In this document: positions 27,594-37,366 of the stretch, piece after piece
How the letters are laid out: every line of letters starts with the position of its first letter
Position numbering within the stretch: the first letter of the stretch is position 1
From: Mycobacteriales bacterium
GTDB taxonomy: Bacteria; Actinomycetota; Actinomycetes; Mycobacteriales; QHCE01
DNA: 64,000 bases
Direction: 5' to 3'
NCBI GenBank assembly: GCA_013362805.1
Contig: JABFVL010000032.1
Coordinates: 22,126 to 86,125 of the forward strand
Made by a program: the position numbers and the translations under genes
The notes under the pieces: model-generated
Told to the model about the DNA's origin: nothing
Database searches by the model: none
What the model saw: only the letters and a program-made list of their open reading frames with translations

Positions 27594-28604
27594 ATGACGG
27601 TCACAACGGTGGCGAGCATCGCGGCGCGCCTGGGCATATCGCGCACCACGGTGTCCAACGCGTTCAGTCGACCGGACCAGCTTTCCTCGCATTTGCGACA
27701 AGAAATTCTGTGTGCGGCCCAAGCTCTGGGTTATCCGGGGCCAGATCCGTTAGCCCAGTCGCTGCGCAGGGGAAACAGTTCATATGTTGCCCTGCTTTTC
27801 GGTGAGGAGTTGGCGACCTCCCTCCTCACCTCAGCTGCGCAGCGACTGCTCGCAAGCGTGGCGGCGGCGAGTGAGCAACACTGGGGCGGTTTGCTCCTCG
27901 CTTCCGCCGCGGCATGCCGCCCCCGGCGTGCCGCCGGACCCACCGGCCGAGCCTCGCAACCTACGGCCGGTGGGCTCATCGCATACTCGGTTCCTGAACA
28001 GGCAACCGGTGGGTTCGTTCGTTCACCAGGCAAACGTGTCTTGATCGGTGGTCCACCGCCGACAAATCCGGAGATTGCCTGGGTTCAATTTGATCTAGCT
28101 TTGGGTGCACACGCCTTAGGGCGCCATTTGGTCGAGCTTGGGCACCGCTCGGTGCACATGGTGCGCACCCCTGTGTTCTCGGCGTCCTTCGGTTGGCCCG
28201 AGCCAGCAGAAGCCATGGGCGAGCACATCTTCGATGGGTTCTCGCAAGGTCTCGGGGCAGCCCTGTCGCACACATACGACTTGTGTGCGGTTCCCACGCG
28301 GAAACAATGCGTTGAGCTACTAGGCACTGCGGAGAACGCAACCGCGATCGCGTGCGATAACGATGCCACCGCACTTGCCCTGCACGCCATCGCAAAGCAA
28401 CTCGGCATCAAGATCCCAGAACAGCTGAGCATCGTCGGCGTGGGTGATGTGCCCGCTGCCCGCCTTGCCGGGCTCACTACGATTTCTGAACCGTGCGCAT
28501 CCGCGGGTCACACAGCTTTGGCACTTCTGGCGGAGGGAGGGCGATGCGTTTTGCCCGCTGAAGTGATGATGAGAGATAGCACTGGTCCAGCGCATAGTCG
28601 ATGA
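27594..28604 (+). CDS. LacI-family transcription regulator
   Basis: The N-terminal LacI helix-turn-helix is clear (TVASIAARLGISRTTVSNAFSRPD, residues 3-26, with a hinge-like HLRQEILCAAQALGYPGP). A periplasmic-binding-protein-like sensor domain of about 280 residues follows, with IACDNDATALALHAIAKQLGIKIPEQLSIVGVGD near the end. The middle (about residues 90-140) is poorly conserved and Pro/Arg-rich. No sugar genes are adjacent, so the ligand is unknown. GTG 27561 and ATG 27573 are in frame, but they fall before or within the LexA box, so ATG 27594 is preferred. SOS control of a LacI-type repressor would be unusual. Confidence 0.9.
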   Translation: MTVTTVASIAARLGISRTTVSNAFSRPDQLSSHLRQEILCAAQALGYPGPDPLAQSLRRGNSSYVALLFGEELATSLLTSAAQRLLASVAAASEQHWGGLLLASAAACRPRRAAGPTGRASQPTAGGLIAYSVPEQATGGFVRSPGKRVLIGGPPPTNPEIAWVQFDLALGAHALGRHLVELGHRSVHMVRTPVFSASFGWPEPAEAMGEHIFDGFSQGLGAALSHTYDLCAVPTRKQCVELLGTAENATAIACDNDATALALHAIAKQLGIKIPEQLSIVGVGDVPAARLAGLTTISEPCASAGHTALALLAEGGRCVLPAEVMMRDSTGPAHSR

Positions 28605-28659
28605 TCACGGCCCGATCTCCGGGCATCACAAGCAACTAGCTACCATGTGTGCGATATCC

Positions 28660-28732
28660 GCCGACGTGGCGCAATTGGTAGCGCACCCGACTTGTAATCG
28701 GAAGGTTAGGGGTTCAAGTCCCCTCGTCGGCT
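28660..28732 (+). tRNA. tRNA-Thr (anticodon TGT)
   Basis: A complete 73-base cloverleaf is present. The acceptor stem GCCGACG pairs with CGTCGGC and the discriminator is T. The D arm has GCGC..GCGC, the anticodon loop CTTGTAA reads threonine ACA codons, and the T arm is AGGGG-TTCAAGT-CCCCT. One C-A mismatch lies at the base of the anticodon stem. CCA is not encoded. A short T run follows at 28735-28739. Confidence 0.96.
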
Positions 28733-28784
28733 CTGTTTTTGCTGGTAGTGGGTTCTCGCCTAGTGCTGTGTACTCCGTCCGGGC

Positions 28785-29087
28785 TTACGAGGCAAAACGT
28801 TCACGTGTGTTTCGGTCTGAGTTTGCGGGTTCGGCACCATGTGCGGGTTGGTTGATCTGGGCCCACACCTCGTCGAGCGACAGGCCGAGGACTTCCGCGA
28901 TTGCGGCGATGGTGGGAAATGCCGGGGTCGCTACTCGACCCGACTCGATCTTTCGGAGTGTCTCAGGGGAGACACGTGCGTCGAGCGCGATATTGAGCAT
29001 TGAGCGCTCACCGCGGGCAAGACGGAGTAGGGCGCCGAGGCGCTGACCGCGCTCGACCTCTGCGGGTGTGAGCGGAAACCTGACCAT
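28785..29087 (-). CDS. XRE-type helix-turn-helix regulator
   Basis: This 100-residue protein carries an XRE/Cro helix-turn-helix (residues about 15-70: GALLRLARGERSMLNIALDARVSPETLRKIESGR) and a short C-terminal tail. It is divergent from a methionine aminopeptidase gene across 65 bases that contain a direct repeat, so it probably regulates itself and that gene. It has no sensor or peptidase domain, so the signal is unknown. The long open frame on the opposite strand is a shadow. Confidence 0.85.
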   Translation of the reverse strand: MVRFPLTPAEVERGQRLGALLRLARGERSMLNIALDARVSPETLRKIESGRVATPAFPTIAAIAEVLGLSLDEVWAQINQPAHGAEPANSDRNTRERFAS

Positions 29088-29102
29088 GATCCGATTCTAA
29101 TA

Positions 29103-29124
29103 CCGGGATAATATGGCCGGGATA
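29103..29124. promoter_or_regulatory. Direct repeat CCGGGATA in the XRE/map promoter
   Basis: CCGGGATA occurs at 29103-29110 and 29117-29124, a 14-base period, in the short gap between the divergent regulator and aminopeptidase genes. It is the best candidate operator for the XRE protein. It overlaps TA-rich candidates for -10 elements. Confidence 0.5.
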
Positions 29125-29152
29125 GTTATTGGTGTGCGAGGAAAGGCGCCGC

Positions 29153-29935
29153 ATGATCGAGATCCTGAACCCCGCCCAACTACCCCAAGCAAGGGAAACA
29201 GGAGCCCTAGTCGGTGACATTCTGCAGTCGCTGAAAAGCCGCAGCGTCGTGGGCACGAACCTTCAAGACATTAATCGGTGGGCCCAATCGATGATTGTCG
29301 AAGCCGGAGCCCTCTCCTGCTATGTCGACTACGCGCCATCCTTCGGGCGTGGACCATTCGGCCACTACATTTGCACTTCAGTCAACGATGCTGTGCTGCA
29401 TGGACGTCCATACGACTACACGCTTGTGGATGGCGACTTGCTCACGCTCGATCTCGCCATCTCCAAAGGTGGAATCGTCGCGGACTCGGCCATTAGCTAC
29501 ATCGTGGGTGATTCGCGGCCTTCGGAAAGCACCGCGCTGATTGAAGCGACCGAACGCGCGCTGGATGCGGGAATCGCCGCCGCCAGGCCTGGCGCTCGCA
29601 TTGGTGATATATCGCATGCCATCGGCACGATCCTCCACGAAGCTGGGTATTCAATCAATGTCGAGTTTGGAGGCCATGGCGTTGGCTCAACGATGCACCA
29701 AGACCCGCACGTGGCTAACACTGGACGACCCGGGCGTGGATACACACTGCGCCCCGGGCTGCTGCTGGCGCTGGAACCATGGGTCATGGCCGACACCGCG
29801 CAACTCGTTACCGATGCCGACGGGTGGACGCTTCGAAGCGCCACAGGCTGCCGGACCGCACACAGTGAGCACACCATCGCCATCACCGATGACGGAGCCG
29901 AAATTCTCACCTTGTCAAAGCGGCCCGCGGCGTGA
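29153..29935 (+). CDS. map: Methionine aminopeptidase, type I
   Basis: The enzyme removes initiator methionine from new proteins. The five metal ligands appear intact: Asp in LTLDLAISK, Asp in VADSAIS, His in GGHGVGSTMH, Glu in LLALEPW and Glu in HSEHTIAI. The length of 260 residues fits type I without the N-terminal zinc extension. GAGGAAAGG precedes ATG 29153. The gene is divergent from an XRE regulator and far from ribosomal-protein genes, where the housekeeping copy usually lies. It is therefore probably a second, regulated copy. Confidence 0.93.
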   Translation: MIEILNPAQLPQARETGALVGDILQSLKSRSVVGTNLQDINRWAQSMIVEAGALSCYVDYAPSFGRGPFGHYICTSVNDAVLHGRPYDYTLVDGDLLTLDLAISKGGIVADSAISYIVGDSRPSESTALIEATERALDAGIAAARPGARIGDISHAIGTILHEAGYSINVEFGGHGVGSTMHQDPHVANTGRPGRGYTLRPGLLLALEPWVMADTAQLVTDADGWTLRSATGCRTAHSEHTIAITDDGAEILTLSKRPAA

Positions 29936-30001
29936 TGAGGCAAACGTGAAGAAGGCGCGGCTGGAGTTTCGGCTTTCGACAAAACTCAGAGCACAGAGCC
30001 G

Positions 30002-30538
30002 TTAGTGGAGGTTGCCGCCGTGCAGATAGCGAGCATGCCCATCGCGGCGAGCGGCGAGCGCGGCATGAACTCGGGGAACAGTAAATTCCGACAGCAGGTC
30101 TCCGGCCTGCTCAGCGGTGACAAAGCGGGCTTCATCGAGTTCTTCCGCTTGCAAAGCCAAGGGTGTATCAGCCGCGATGGTGCCGCCGTCGAAAATGTAT
30201 GCGGTGATCGCCCTGGGGCGGATGCCAGAAGCGGGCGACCAGTCAATTGCTAGAAGTGGGCCGGATTTGACATTGAGTCCCAGCTCTTCGGTCACTTCAC
30301 GTTCGGCGCAAAGGTCTGGTGATTCGTTGGCCTCAACAATGCCCCCTGGTAGGAGCCAGTAGTCACGATAGTTGGGCTTCACGATGAGCACGCGATCGTC
30401 GAAGTCGGTGAAAAGCATCGCCGATGTCGCGTAAAAGACCGGCAGGCTTTCAAACCAGCGAAGCTGCTCTTGCTCTGTCCATCGGCGCACCTTTTTACCG
30501 TAGTCGATGACGGTTATAGGTTCAGGGTTGTTGTGCAA
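30002..30538 (-). CDS. Nudix hydrolase
   Basis: A complete Nudix box is present: GG-IVEANE-S...REVTEELGL (G-x5-E-x7-R-E-x-x-E-E-x-G), about residues 65-87. The protein is 178 residues with extra N-terminal sequence (about 40 residues) before the fold. Substrates are typically nucleotide diphosphate derivatives; which one is unclear. The start appears to be a TTG at 30538 that overlaps the 3' end of nagA by 17 bases, so the gene is probably coupled to nagA. No later ATG gives a full domain. Confidence 0.87.
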   Translation of the reverse strand: MHNNPEPITVIDYGKKVRRWTEQEQLRWFESLPVFYATSAMLFTDFDDRVLIVKPNYRDYWLLPGGIVEANESPDLCAEREVTEELGLNVKSGPLLAIDWSPASGIRPRAITAYIFDGGTIAADTPLALQAEELDEARFVTAEQAGDLLSEFTVPRVHAALAARRDGHARYLHGGNLH

Positions 30539-31646
30539 TCACTTGTCGGATGGTCAGATTATTGTCGAGCAGCACGAGGTCTGCCCGCGCCTGCAATCGC
30601 AACGTTCCCCGGTCGTGCAGGTTCAACACTCGTGCTGGGGTACTGGTCAACGCGGTGATCGCGTGAAGTGGGGGAATTCCAGCGGCGATGCAGCGCCGCA
30701 GTGCGGCATCCTGTGTGGTGGTGCTACCGGCAAGTGCGCCGTTCTGGCTTAGGGTCGCTATTCCGCCGCGTACCGTCACATGTTGTTCGCTGAGTTGGTA
30801 CTGCCCGTCGGGACTGCCCGCGGCGGCGATCGCGTCGGTGATGAGTGCGATTCGGCCCGGCCCGCAGTGGGTGAAGACGAAGCGCAGGAGTGCTTCGTGC
30901 ACGTGGGCCCCATCGGCGATGATTTCTAGGGTCACCTCCGGACTTTCCAATAGCGCGGTAATGGGGCCTGGGTCTCGATGGTGCATTGGCCGGAGCCCAT
31001 TGAACAGGTGAGTAGCCAAACTCGCGCCGGCAGCGATCGCGGTCACTGTGCGGTCGTATGAGGCATCGGTGTGGCCGATCGCAACCGTAATCCCGCCCGC
31101 TACGGCGGCGCGGATAACCTCGAGTGCGTGGGGCAGTTCTGGTGCGATGGTGATTTGTTTGACGTGTCCGCGGCCGGCTTTGATGAGTTCGTCAAAGACG
31201 CGGAGATCGGGTTCGACGATAAACTCCGGGTTTTGCGCGCCACAGCGAGCGGGGGAGAGGAATGGTCCTTCTAGGTGTATGCCGGCGATGATGCGCGCCT
31301 CGGCGAGCTCGGCCAGGGTGCGACATGCGGCCACCATGTGAGCGTGAGGGGCGGTAACCAAGCTTGCCAGCATCGTCGTTGTTCCGTGAGCGGCGTGAAA
31401 TTGAATCGCTTGTTTCGAGGCTTGGTGGTCCGCGTCGGTAAATGAGTGTCCGCCGCCGCCGTGGTTGTGTAGGTCGATGAAGCCGGGCACAAGCAAGCCG
31501 CCTTGGGCGTCAATCGTGGTATGCGCCGGTGGTGGTTCTCCGGTTCCGATTCCGGTGATGATGCCGTCGGTGTAGCTGAGCCAACCGGGTTGAATCTCCT
31601 CTGTTCGAGCTAGGCGGGCGGAGTGAATGACGGTGGTACGACTCAT
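30522..31646 (-). CDS. nagA: N-acetylglucosamine-6-phosphate deacetylase
   Basis: The enzyme deacetylates GlcNAc-6-phosphate in amino-sugar catabolism and cell-wall recycling. It is an amidohydrolase-fold protein of 374 residues with DLHNHGGGG (metal His pair), HLEGPFLS (metal Glu), GHTDAS and THLFNGL (His) and LITDAIAA (catalytic Asp). ATG 31646 has GGGAG 7 bases upstream; ATG 31652 would be too close. No nagB or PTS gene is nearby. The Nudix gene overlaps its end. Confidence 0.94.
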   Translation of the reverse strand: MSRTTVIHSARLARTEEIQPGWLSYTDGIITGIGTGEPPPAHTTIDAQGGLLVPGFIDLHNHGGGGHSFTDADHQASKQAIQFHAAHGTTTMLASLVTAPHAHMVAACRTLAELAEARIIAGIHLEGPFLSPARCGAQNPEFIVEPDLRVFDELIKAGRGHVKQITIAPELPHALEVIRAAVAGGITVAIGHTDASYDRTVTAIAAGASLATHLFNGLRPMHHRDPGPITALLESPEVTLEIIADGAHVHEALLRFVFTHCGPGRIALITDAIAAAGSPDGQYQLSEQHVTVRGGIATLSQNGALAGSTTTQDAALRRCIAAGIPPLHAITALTSTPARVLNLHDRGTLRLQARADLVLLDNNLTIRQVIAQQP

Positions 31647-31807
31647 GCGCATACTCCCTGTTCGCCGCCTTGTGGTTGCCCGGAATTGTCCCTGGTGCTG
31701 GCTACACTTCACGGACGGTAACGCGGGCCGCGCCCTCGACGGTGGGGCGCGCCGATCGTGATGTAATGGCAAATGCCAATGGTGTTATTTAAGTTCGGGA
31801 GGAACTG

Positions 31808-32062
31808 ATGGAGGCGCAGGCCCTGCGTGAACAGGATCAGAAGATCCTCGAATTTGAGCGTCAGTGGTGGAAATACGCCGGGGCGAAAGAACAAGCGATC
31901 CAAGATTTGTTCGGAATGTCTGCGACTCGCTACTACCAAGCATTGAACGCGTTGATTGATAGCGACGAGGCGCTTGCCGCTGATCCGTTGCTGGTCAAGC
32001 GGCTGCGGCGCCAGCGTTTTGAACGGCAACGTGCCCGTTCCGCTCGCCGACTAGAAGCATAA
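31808..32062 (+). CDS. DUF3263 small DNA-binding-like protein
   Basis: This 84-residue protein matches DUF3263: EQDQKILEFERQWWKYAGAKEQAIQDLFGMSATRYYQALNALID. The middle looks like a helix-turn-helix, and the C-terminus is strongly basic. GGAGGAACTG precedes ATG 31808. In many actinobacteria this gene is followed by a LytR_C protein and then cold-shock and groEL genes. Here the cold-shock and groEL genes are in place but the LytR_C gene is missing, with only 184 bases in between. Confidence 0.88.
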   Translation: MEAQALREQDQKILEFERQWWKYAGAKEQAIQDLFGMSATRYYQALNALIDSDEALAADPLLVKRLRRQRFERQRARSARRLEA

Positions 32063-32246
32063 ATTTCAGGGCAAACCTACACATAAGACAGGCCAAATTA
32101 GTCCTGTTCAATTGCCTACCGCCTTAAGGGGCTGTCCGGTAGCGTGCCCTGTGGTCGGAGTTGAACTCACTCGAAAGCTTTGTCGGGTGGGCCCAACTTT
32201 CGGCCCGAGCCCTACGAAGTGTGGGGCTGGCAGGTGAGAGTTAAGG

Positions 32247-32462
32247 ATGAGTGGCGCAGTGGCTGCTGGCACTGTTAAGTGGTTCAACTCGGAAAAAGGT
32301 TACGGTTTCATCGCGGTGGACGGTGGTTCGGACGTTTTCGTGCACTTCTCCGCGATCCAGATGGATGGGTATAAGTCCCTCGAAGACGGCCAGCGTGTCG
32401 AATTCGATGTTACCCAGGGCCCCAAAGGCCCCCAGGCGGACGCGGTTCGTTTGTCAGCCTAA
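32247..32462 (+). CDS. Cold shock protein, CspA family
   Basis: A 71-residue single cold-shock domain with RNP1 (KGYGFIAV) and RNP2 (DVFVHFSAI) motifs. It probably acts as an RNA chaperone. ATG 32247 is taken; GTG 32259 would give the usual short [10 protein letters not shown] form. It ends in a strong terminator at 32476-32509 and is followed by groEL. Confidence 0.95.
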   Translation: MSGAVAAGTVKWFNSEKGYGFIAVDGGSDVFVHFSAIQMDGYKSLEDGQRVEFDVTQGPKGPQADAVRLSA

Positions 32463-32475
32463 GCACCCAAGCGCA

Positions 32476-32509
32476 TCAGGGGCGGTCCCAAAAAAGGGGC
32501 CGTCCCTGA
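32476..32509 (+). terminator. Terminator after the cold-shock gene
   Basis: TCAGGGGCGGTCCC (32476-32489) pairs with GGGGCCGTCCCTGA (32496-32509) around an A6 loop, with a few G-T pairs. It separates the cold-shock gene from the groEL promoter. Confidence 0.75.
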
Positions 32510-32530
32510 CGTGTGTCTTACCACCCCGCG

Positions 32531-32557
32531 CTTGCACTCGTGAGGTGAGAGTGCTAA
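32531..32557 (+). promoter_or_regulatory. CIRCE operator 1 (HrcA site)
   Basis: CTTGCACTC-N9-GAGTGCTAA matches the CIRCE consensus TTAGCACTC-N9-GAGTGCTAA, with mismatches confined to the outer left bases. It lies 139 bases upstream of groEL. Confidence 0.8.
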
Positions 32558-32564
32558 ACCTGAG

Positions 32565-32591
32565 CTAGCACTCGGCTGTATAGAGTGCTAG
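32565..32591 (+). promoter_or_regulatory. CIRCE operator 2 (HrcA site)
   Basis: CTAGCACTC-N9-GAGTGCTAG is a perfect 9-9-9 inverted repeat and a near-exact CIRCE element, 7 bases after the first one. Two tandem sites would give tight HrcA control of groEL. Confidence 0.92.
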
Positions 32592-34328
<1,737 letters not shown>

Positions 34329-34344
34329 GTCCAAGCAAATTCAG

Positions 34345-34377
34345 TTAAGGGGCGGACCCATAGGGTCCGCCCCTTAA
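34345..34377 (+). terminator. Terminator after groEL
   Basis: TTAAGGGGCGGACCC (34345-34359) and GGGTCCGCCCCTTAA (34363-34377) form a perfect 15-bp stem with a 3-base loop, 16 bases after the groEL stop. Confidence 0.9.
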
Positions 34378-34460
34378 TGCATACATCCTCTACTGTGGTG
34401 ACTAGCTCACGATACGTACGAGTAGGGAAAGGAATGGCGCAAAGGACTTAGTGCGAGTGC

Positions 34461-35483
34461 GTGACACCCGTTCATGCGCCATATACGGTCAAAGTCATGG
34501 AATCCTCACCAAATACCGGTCTAAGTGGTCGGTTAGGTGATCGCGTAGATCAACCAAAGTTCAACCGCCTCGCGGTGCCACCTTTCGCTGCGCTCACCGC
34601 CGCCGCACTCACCATTTTGCAGCCGCTATTAGCGCGAATTTTCGGCATTGCTGCTTGGAGTGGCTCATTCACGCAAAAACCCGAAGGCACCTGGCACATC
34701 GGTCTCACGATGATGGTTTGGTACACCGCGGTAGCCGTCATGGGCGGAGCGCTGCTCGCGCGCCACATCACCCAACGCACCAGCGTGCGCTGCGCGGAAT
34801 TTTGTAAAGCGGCACTGTGGGCGGCCGCCGGAGCGCTCTTCGCATTCCCCGTTATCGCCGCACTGGCTAGCGGGGCGGACGTGCCACACGTAACCTGGCC
34901 GGGCTTGAGCATGGCCGCGAGTGTTCCGATAGGAGCGGTTCTTGGCGTTGCCGCCACATGGCTGGCCATTCACTACAGCGCCGTGCGTATTGGAGTGGGA
35001 ATCAGCGTCGCCTGGGTGTGGCTACTCGGATTCGTTTCTGTGGTGATGAGCTGGGGCGACGACGTGCGTCAGAGCGTTCCATTAGGCGCCGCCACCGTGG
35101 GTGGTCCTCCCAAGGACGCCGCTCCAATTGACCACACGCTGCACGAAAGCACGGTCAGCATACTGAAAATGGTCTCGATAGCAGGCCCGATTCTCATCGC
35201 GTGCGCACTGTTGTGGTGGGCGCGCCAAAATGCTCGCTCCGTGTCAGAAGCGATCACCGCCGGGCTAGCTGGGCCACTATTTATCCTTGCCTCGTACCTC
35301 GTCCGTCCCAATGCGCTCGATGGCGCGAATCTTGATTGGTTTCAGTTTTCGCTCCGAATCGTGGGGTTGGCGCTATTGGCCGCCGCTGCGACCTGGGTGA
35401 TCGCTGTGGTGTGGTGGAGCCGAAAATTGTCATCGGAAGGGCCGAGTCCGTTGTTGAACATCAAAATCGCGGAAAAGCGTTAA
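34461..35483 (+). CDS. Multi-pass membrane protein of unknown function
   Basis: This is a protein of up to 340 residues with about 8 predicted membrane helices (for example AALTAAALTILQPLLA, GLTMMVWYTAVAVMGGALLA, ALWAAAGALFAFPVIAAL, IVGLALLAAAATWVIAVVW). I recognise no motif or family with a known function; similar proteins occur next to groEL in actinobacteria. GTG 34461 or ATG 34497 may be the start; neither has a clear ribosome site. It lies between groEL and glpD, on the same strand. Confidence 0.75.
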   Translation: MTPVHAPYTVKVMESSPNTGLSGRLGDRVDQPKFNRLAVPPFAALTAAALTILQPLLARIFGIAAWSGSFTQKPEGTWHIGLTMMVWYTAVAVMGGALLARHITQRTSVRCAEFCKAALWAAAGALFAFPVIAALASGADVPHVTWPGLSMAASVPIGAVLGVAATWLAIHYSAVRIGVGISVAWVWLLGFVSVVMSWGDDVRQSVPLGAATVGGPPKDAAPIDHTLHESTVSILKMVSIAGPILIACALLWWARQNARSVSEAITAGLAGPLFILASYLVRPNALDGANLDWFQFSLRIVGLALLAAAATWVIAVVWWSRKLSSEGPSPLLNIKIAEKR

Positions 35484-35550
35484 CGTTGCGGTCCGCTCAC
35501 AGGCGTGTTTAGGCACTGGCTTTGCTAAAACCTTCGCGTACGGTGGAAAC

Positions 35551-37302
35551 GTGGCAGAAAACAACGCACGAGACCCGCGCATTTCCCGTTTCGCTGCTTC
35601 TCGGCTTGGGCCCGAGCAGCGTGCTCGCGATATTGAGCGACTCAAGTCTGAAACGTTCGATGTTTTGGTCATCGGCGGTGGTGTCGTGGGCGCTGGCGCT
35701 GCGCTCGATGCGGCCAGTCGTGGCTTGAAAGTCGCTCTTGTCGAGGCGCGCGATTTGGCCTCCGGCACCTCAAGCCGAGCGACCAAACTCATTCATGGCG
35801 GTTTGCGTTATTTGGAACAACTTGAATTCCATCTAGTGCGAGAAGCACTCAAGGAACGTGGTCTGCTGTTGGGCGAATTGGCTCCGCACTTGGTGCGTCC
35901 AGTCCCGCTGTTGATCCCCATTGAGCATCGCGTGTGGCAGCGACCTTTCTATGGCGCCGGCATCATGCTGTACGACTTCCTGGGCACCTTGTTTGGCACT
36001 TCACGAGGCATGCCTTTGCAGAAACACTTCACCCGCAAAGGCACTCGAGAGCTCTTCCCCAGCTTGCGAAAAGACGCCTTGGTGGGTTCCATCAAGTTCC
36101 ATGACGCGCAGGTTGACGATGCGCGCTTTGTCATGACTTTGGCCCGCACAGCACTTGCTCAAGGCGCGGCTATCACCACCAGCACCCGTGTGGTGGACAT
36201 CAACAAAGACGAGCGAGAAGTGACGGGTGCTCGAGTGCGTGACCTAGAGTCGGGCGAGGAGTTCGACGTGAAGGCGAGCACTGTCATCGGCGCCGTCGGG
36301 GTGTGGAGTGATGACATCTCCGAGATGCTTCACAAGAAAATCGGGCTGCACGTTCGAGCCTCTAAGGGCATCCATCTGTTGGTCCCGCGTAGCGCGATTT
36401 CTGGTGACGCTGGGCTGTTCCTATTCACGGAAAAATCTGTGTTGTTCTGCCTGCCGTGGGGCGCGCATTGGCTGATCGGCACCACGGACACGGACTGGCA
36501 TTTGGACCGGGCTCATCCGGCCGCGTCCAGTGCGGACATCGAGTATCTGCTCGAGCACGTTAATAAAGTGTTGGAGCGGCCTTTGTTGAAGAGCGACATC
36601 GAGGGCGTTTACGCTGGGCTGCGGCCGTTGCTCGCTGGTGAGGACGAATCCACTTCTAAGCTTTCTCGTGAACATGCCGTCGTGGAGCCGATGTTGGGCA
36701 TGATGTTTGTCGCCGGCGGTAAGTTCACCACTTATCGAGTGATGGCTAAAGACGTCGTTGATGTGGCGGTGGAGCGTCTTCGTAAAGGACGCAAGAGCGC
36801 CACGGAGCATATGCCGTTGCTGGGCGCTGATGGCTACCAGACGGCGTGGAAGAACCGTGCCGAGCTGGCTAGGCGTCACCGGGTCTCCACGGCGATGGTG
36901 GAGCACTTCTTGCGACGTTACGGTTCTTTGACCGTAGAGCTTTTGAAAATGATCGATGAAGATCGGTCGTTGGCTGAAGCGCTGCCCAACACTCACGAAT
37001 ACTTCGAAGTCGAAATTGTTTATGCGGCGCTGGCGGAGGGCGCTTTGCATTTGGATGACGCTTTGACCCGCCGCACCCGCATTTCGATTGAGACTGTGCA
37101 CCGGGGCACAGAGTGTGCTGAGCGAGCGGCTGAGCTCATGGCCGGAGTGTTGGGCTGGGACGCTTCAACCCGCAAAAGCGAGGTAGAGCATTATCTGGCT
37201 CGGGTCGCCGCTGAACGGGAGTCACAGCAGATGCCGGACGATCAGACCGCCGATGCTGCCCGACTTGGTGCGCATGATGTGCGGGGACTATCTGGAGTGT
37301 AA
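35551..37302 (+). CDS. glpD: Glycerol-3-phosphate dehydrogenase (FAD)
   Basis: This membrane-associated flavoenzyme oxidises glycerol-3-phosphate to dihydroxyacetone phosphate and passes electrons to quinone. The FAD motif VLVIGGGVVGAGAALDAASRG lies at residues 39-59 and is followed by SRATKLIHGGLRYLEQ. The middle has the typical WLIGTTDTDW segment, and the helical C-terminal GlpD domain spans about 400-560. It is 583 residues with a GTG start. It ends at a terminator shared with the next, convergent gene. Confidence 0.96.
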   Translation: MAENNARDPRISRFAASRLGPEQRARDIERLKSETFDVLVIGGGVVGAGAALDAASRGLKVALVEARDLASGTSSRATKLIHGGLRYLEQLEFHLVREALKERGLLLGELAPHLVRPVPLLIPIEHRVWQRPFYGAGIMLYDFLGTLFGTSRGMPLQKHFTRKGTRELFPSLRKDALVGSIKFHDAQVDDARFVMTLARTALAQGAAITTSTRVVDINKDEREVTGARVRDLESGEEFDVKASTVIGAVGVWSDDISEMLHKKIGLHVRASKGIHLLVPRSAISGDAGLFLFTEKSVLFCLPWGAHWLIGTTDTDWHLDRAHPAASSADIEYLLEHVNKVLERPLLKSDIEGVYAGLRPLLAGEDESTSKLSREHAVVEPMLGMMFVAGGKFTTYRVMAKDVVDVAVERLRKGRKSATEHMPLLGADGYQTAWKNRAELARRHRVSTAMVEHFLRRYGSLTVELLKMIDEDRSLAEALPNTHEYFEVEIVYAALAEGALHLDDALTRRTRISIETVHRGTECAERAAELMAGVLGWDASTRKSEVEHYLARVAAERESQQMPDDQTADAARLGAHDVRGLSGV

Positions 37303-37310
37303 GTAAAAAA

Positions 37311-37349
37311 AATTGAGGGGCTGGACCTTGTCGGTCCGGCCCCTCAATT
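37311..37349. terminator. Bidirectional terminator, glpD / surface protein
   Basis: AATTGAGGGGCTGGACC (37311-37327) pairs with GGTCCGGCCCCTCAATT (37333-37349); one G-T pair. An A run precedes it and the stem ends in AATT, so it can serve both convergent genes. Confidence 0.85.
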
Positions 37350-37366
37350 GTGCTGCGTGGGTGTCG

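Noticed and set aside
28645..29046. Plus-strand frame opposite the XRE regulator and over the tRNA
   Set aside because: It runs through the tRNA-Thr gene and has no family resemblance; the minus-strand HTH is clear.
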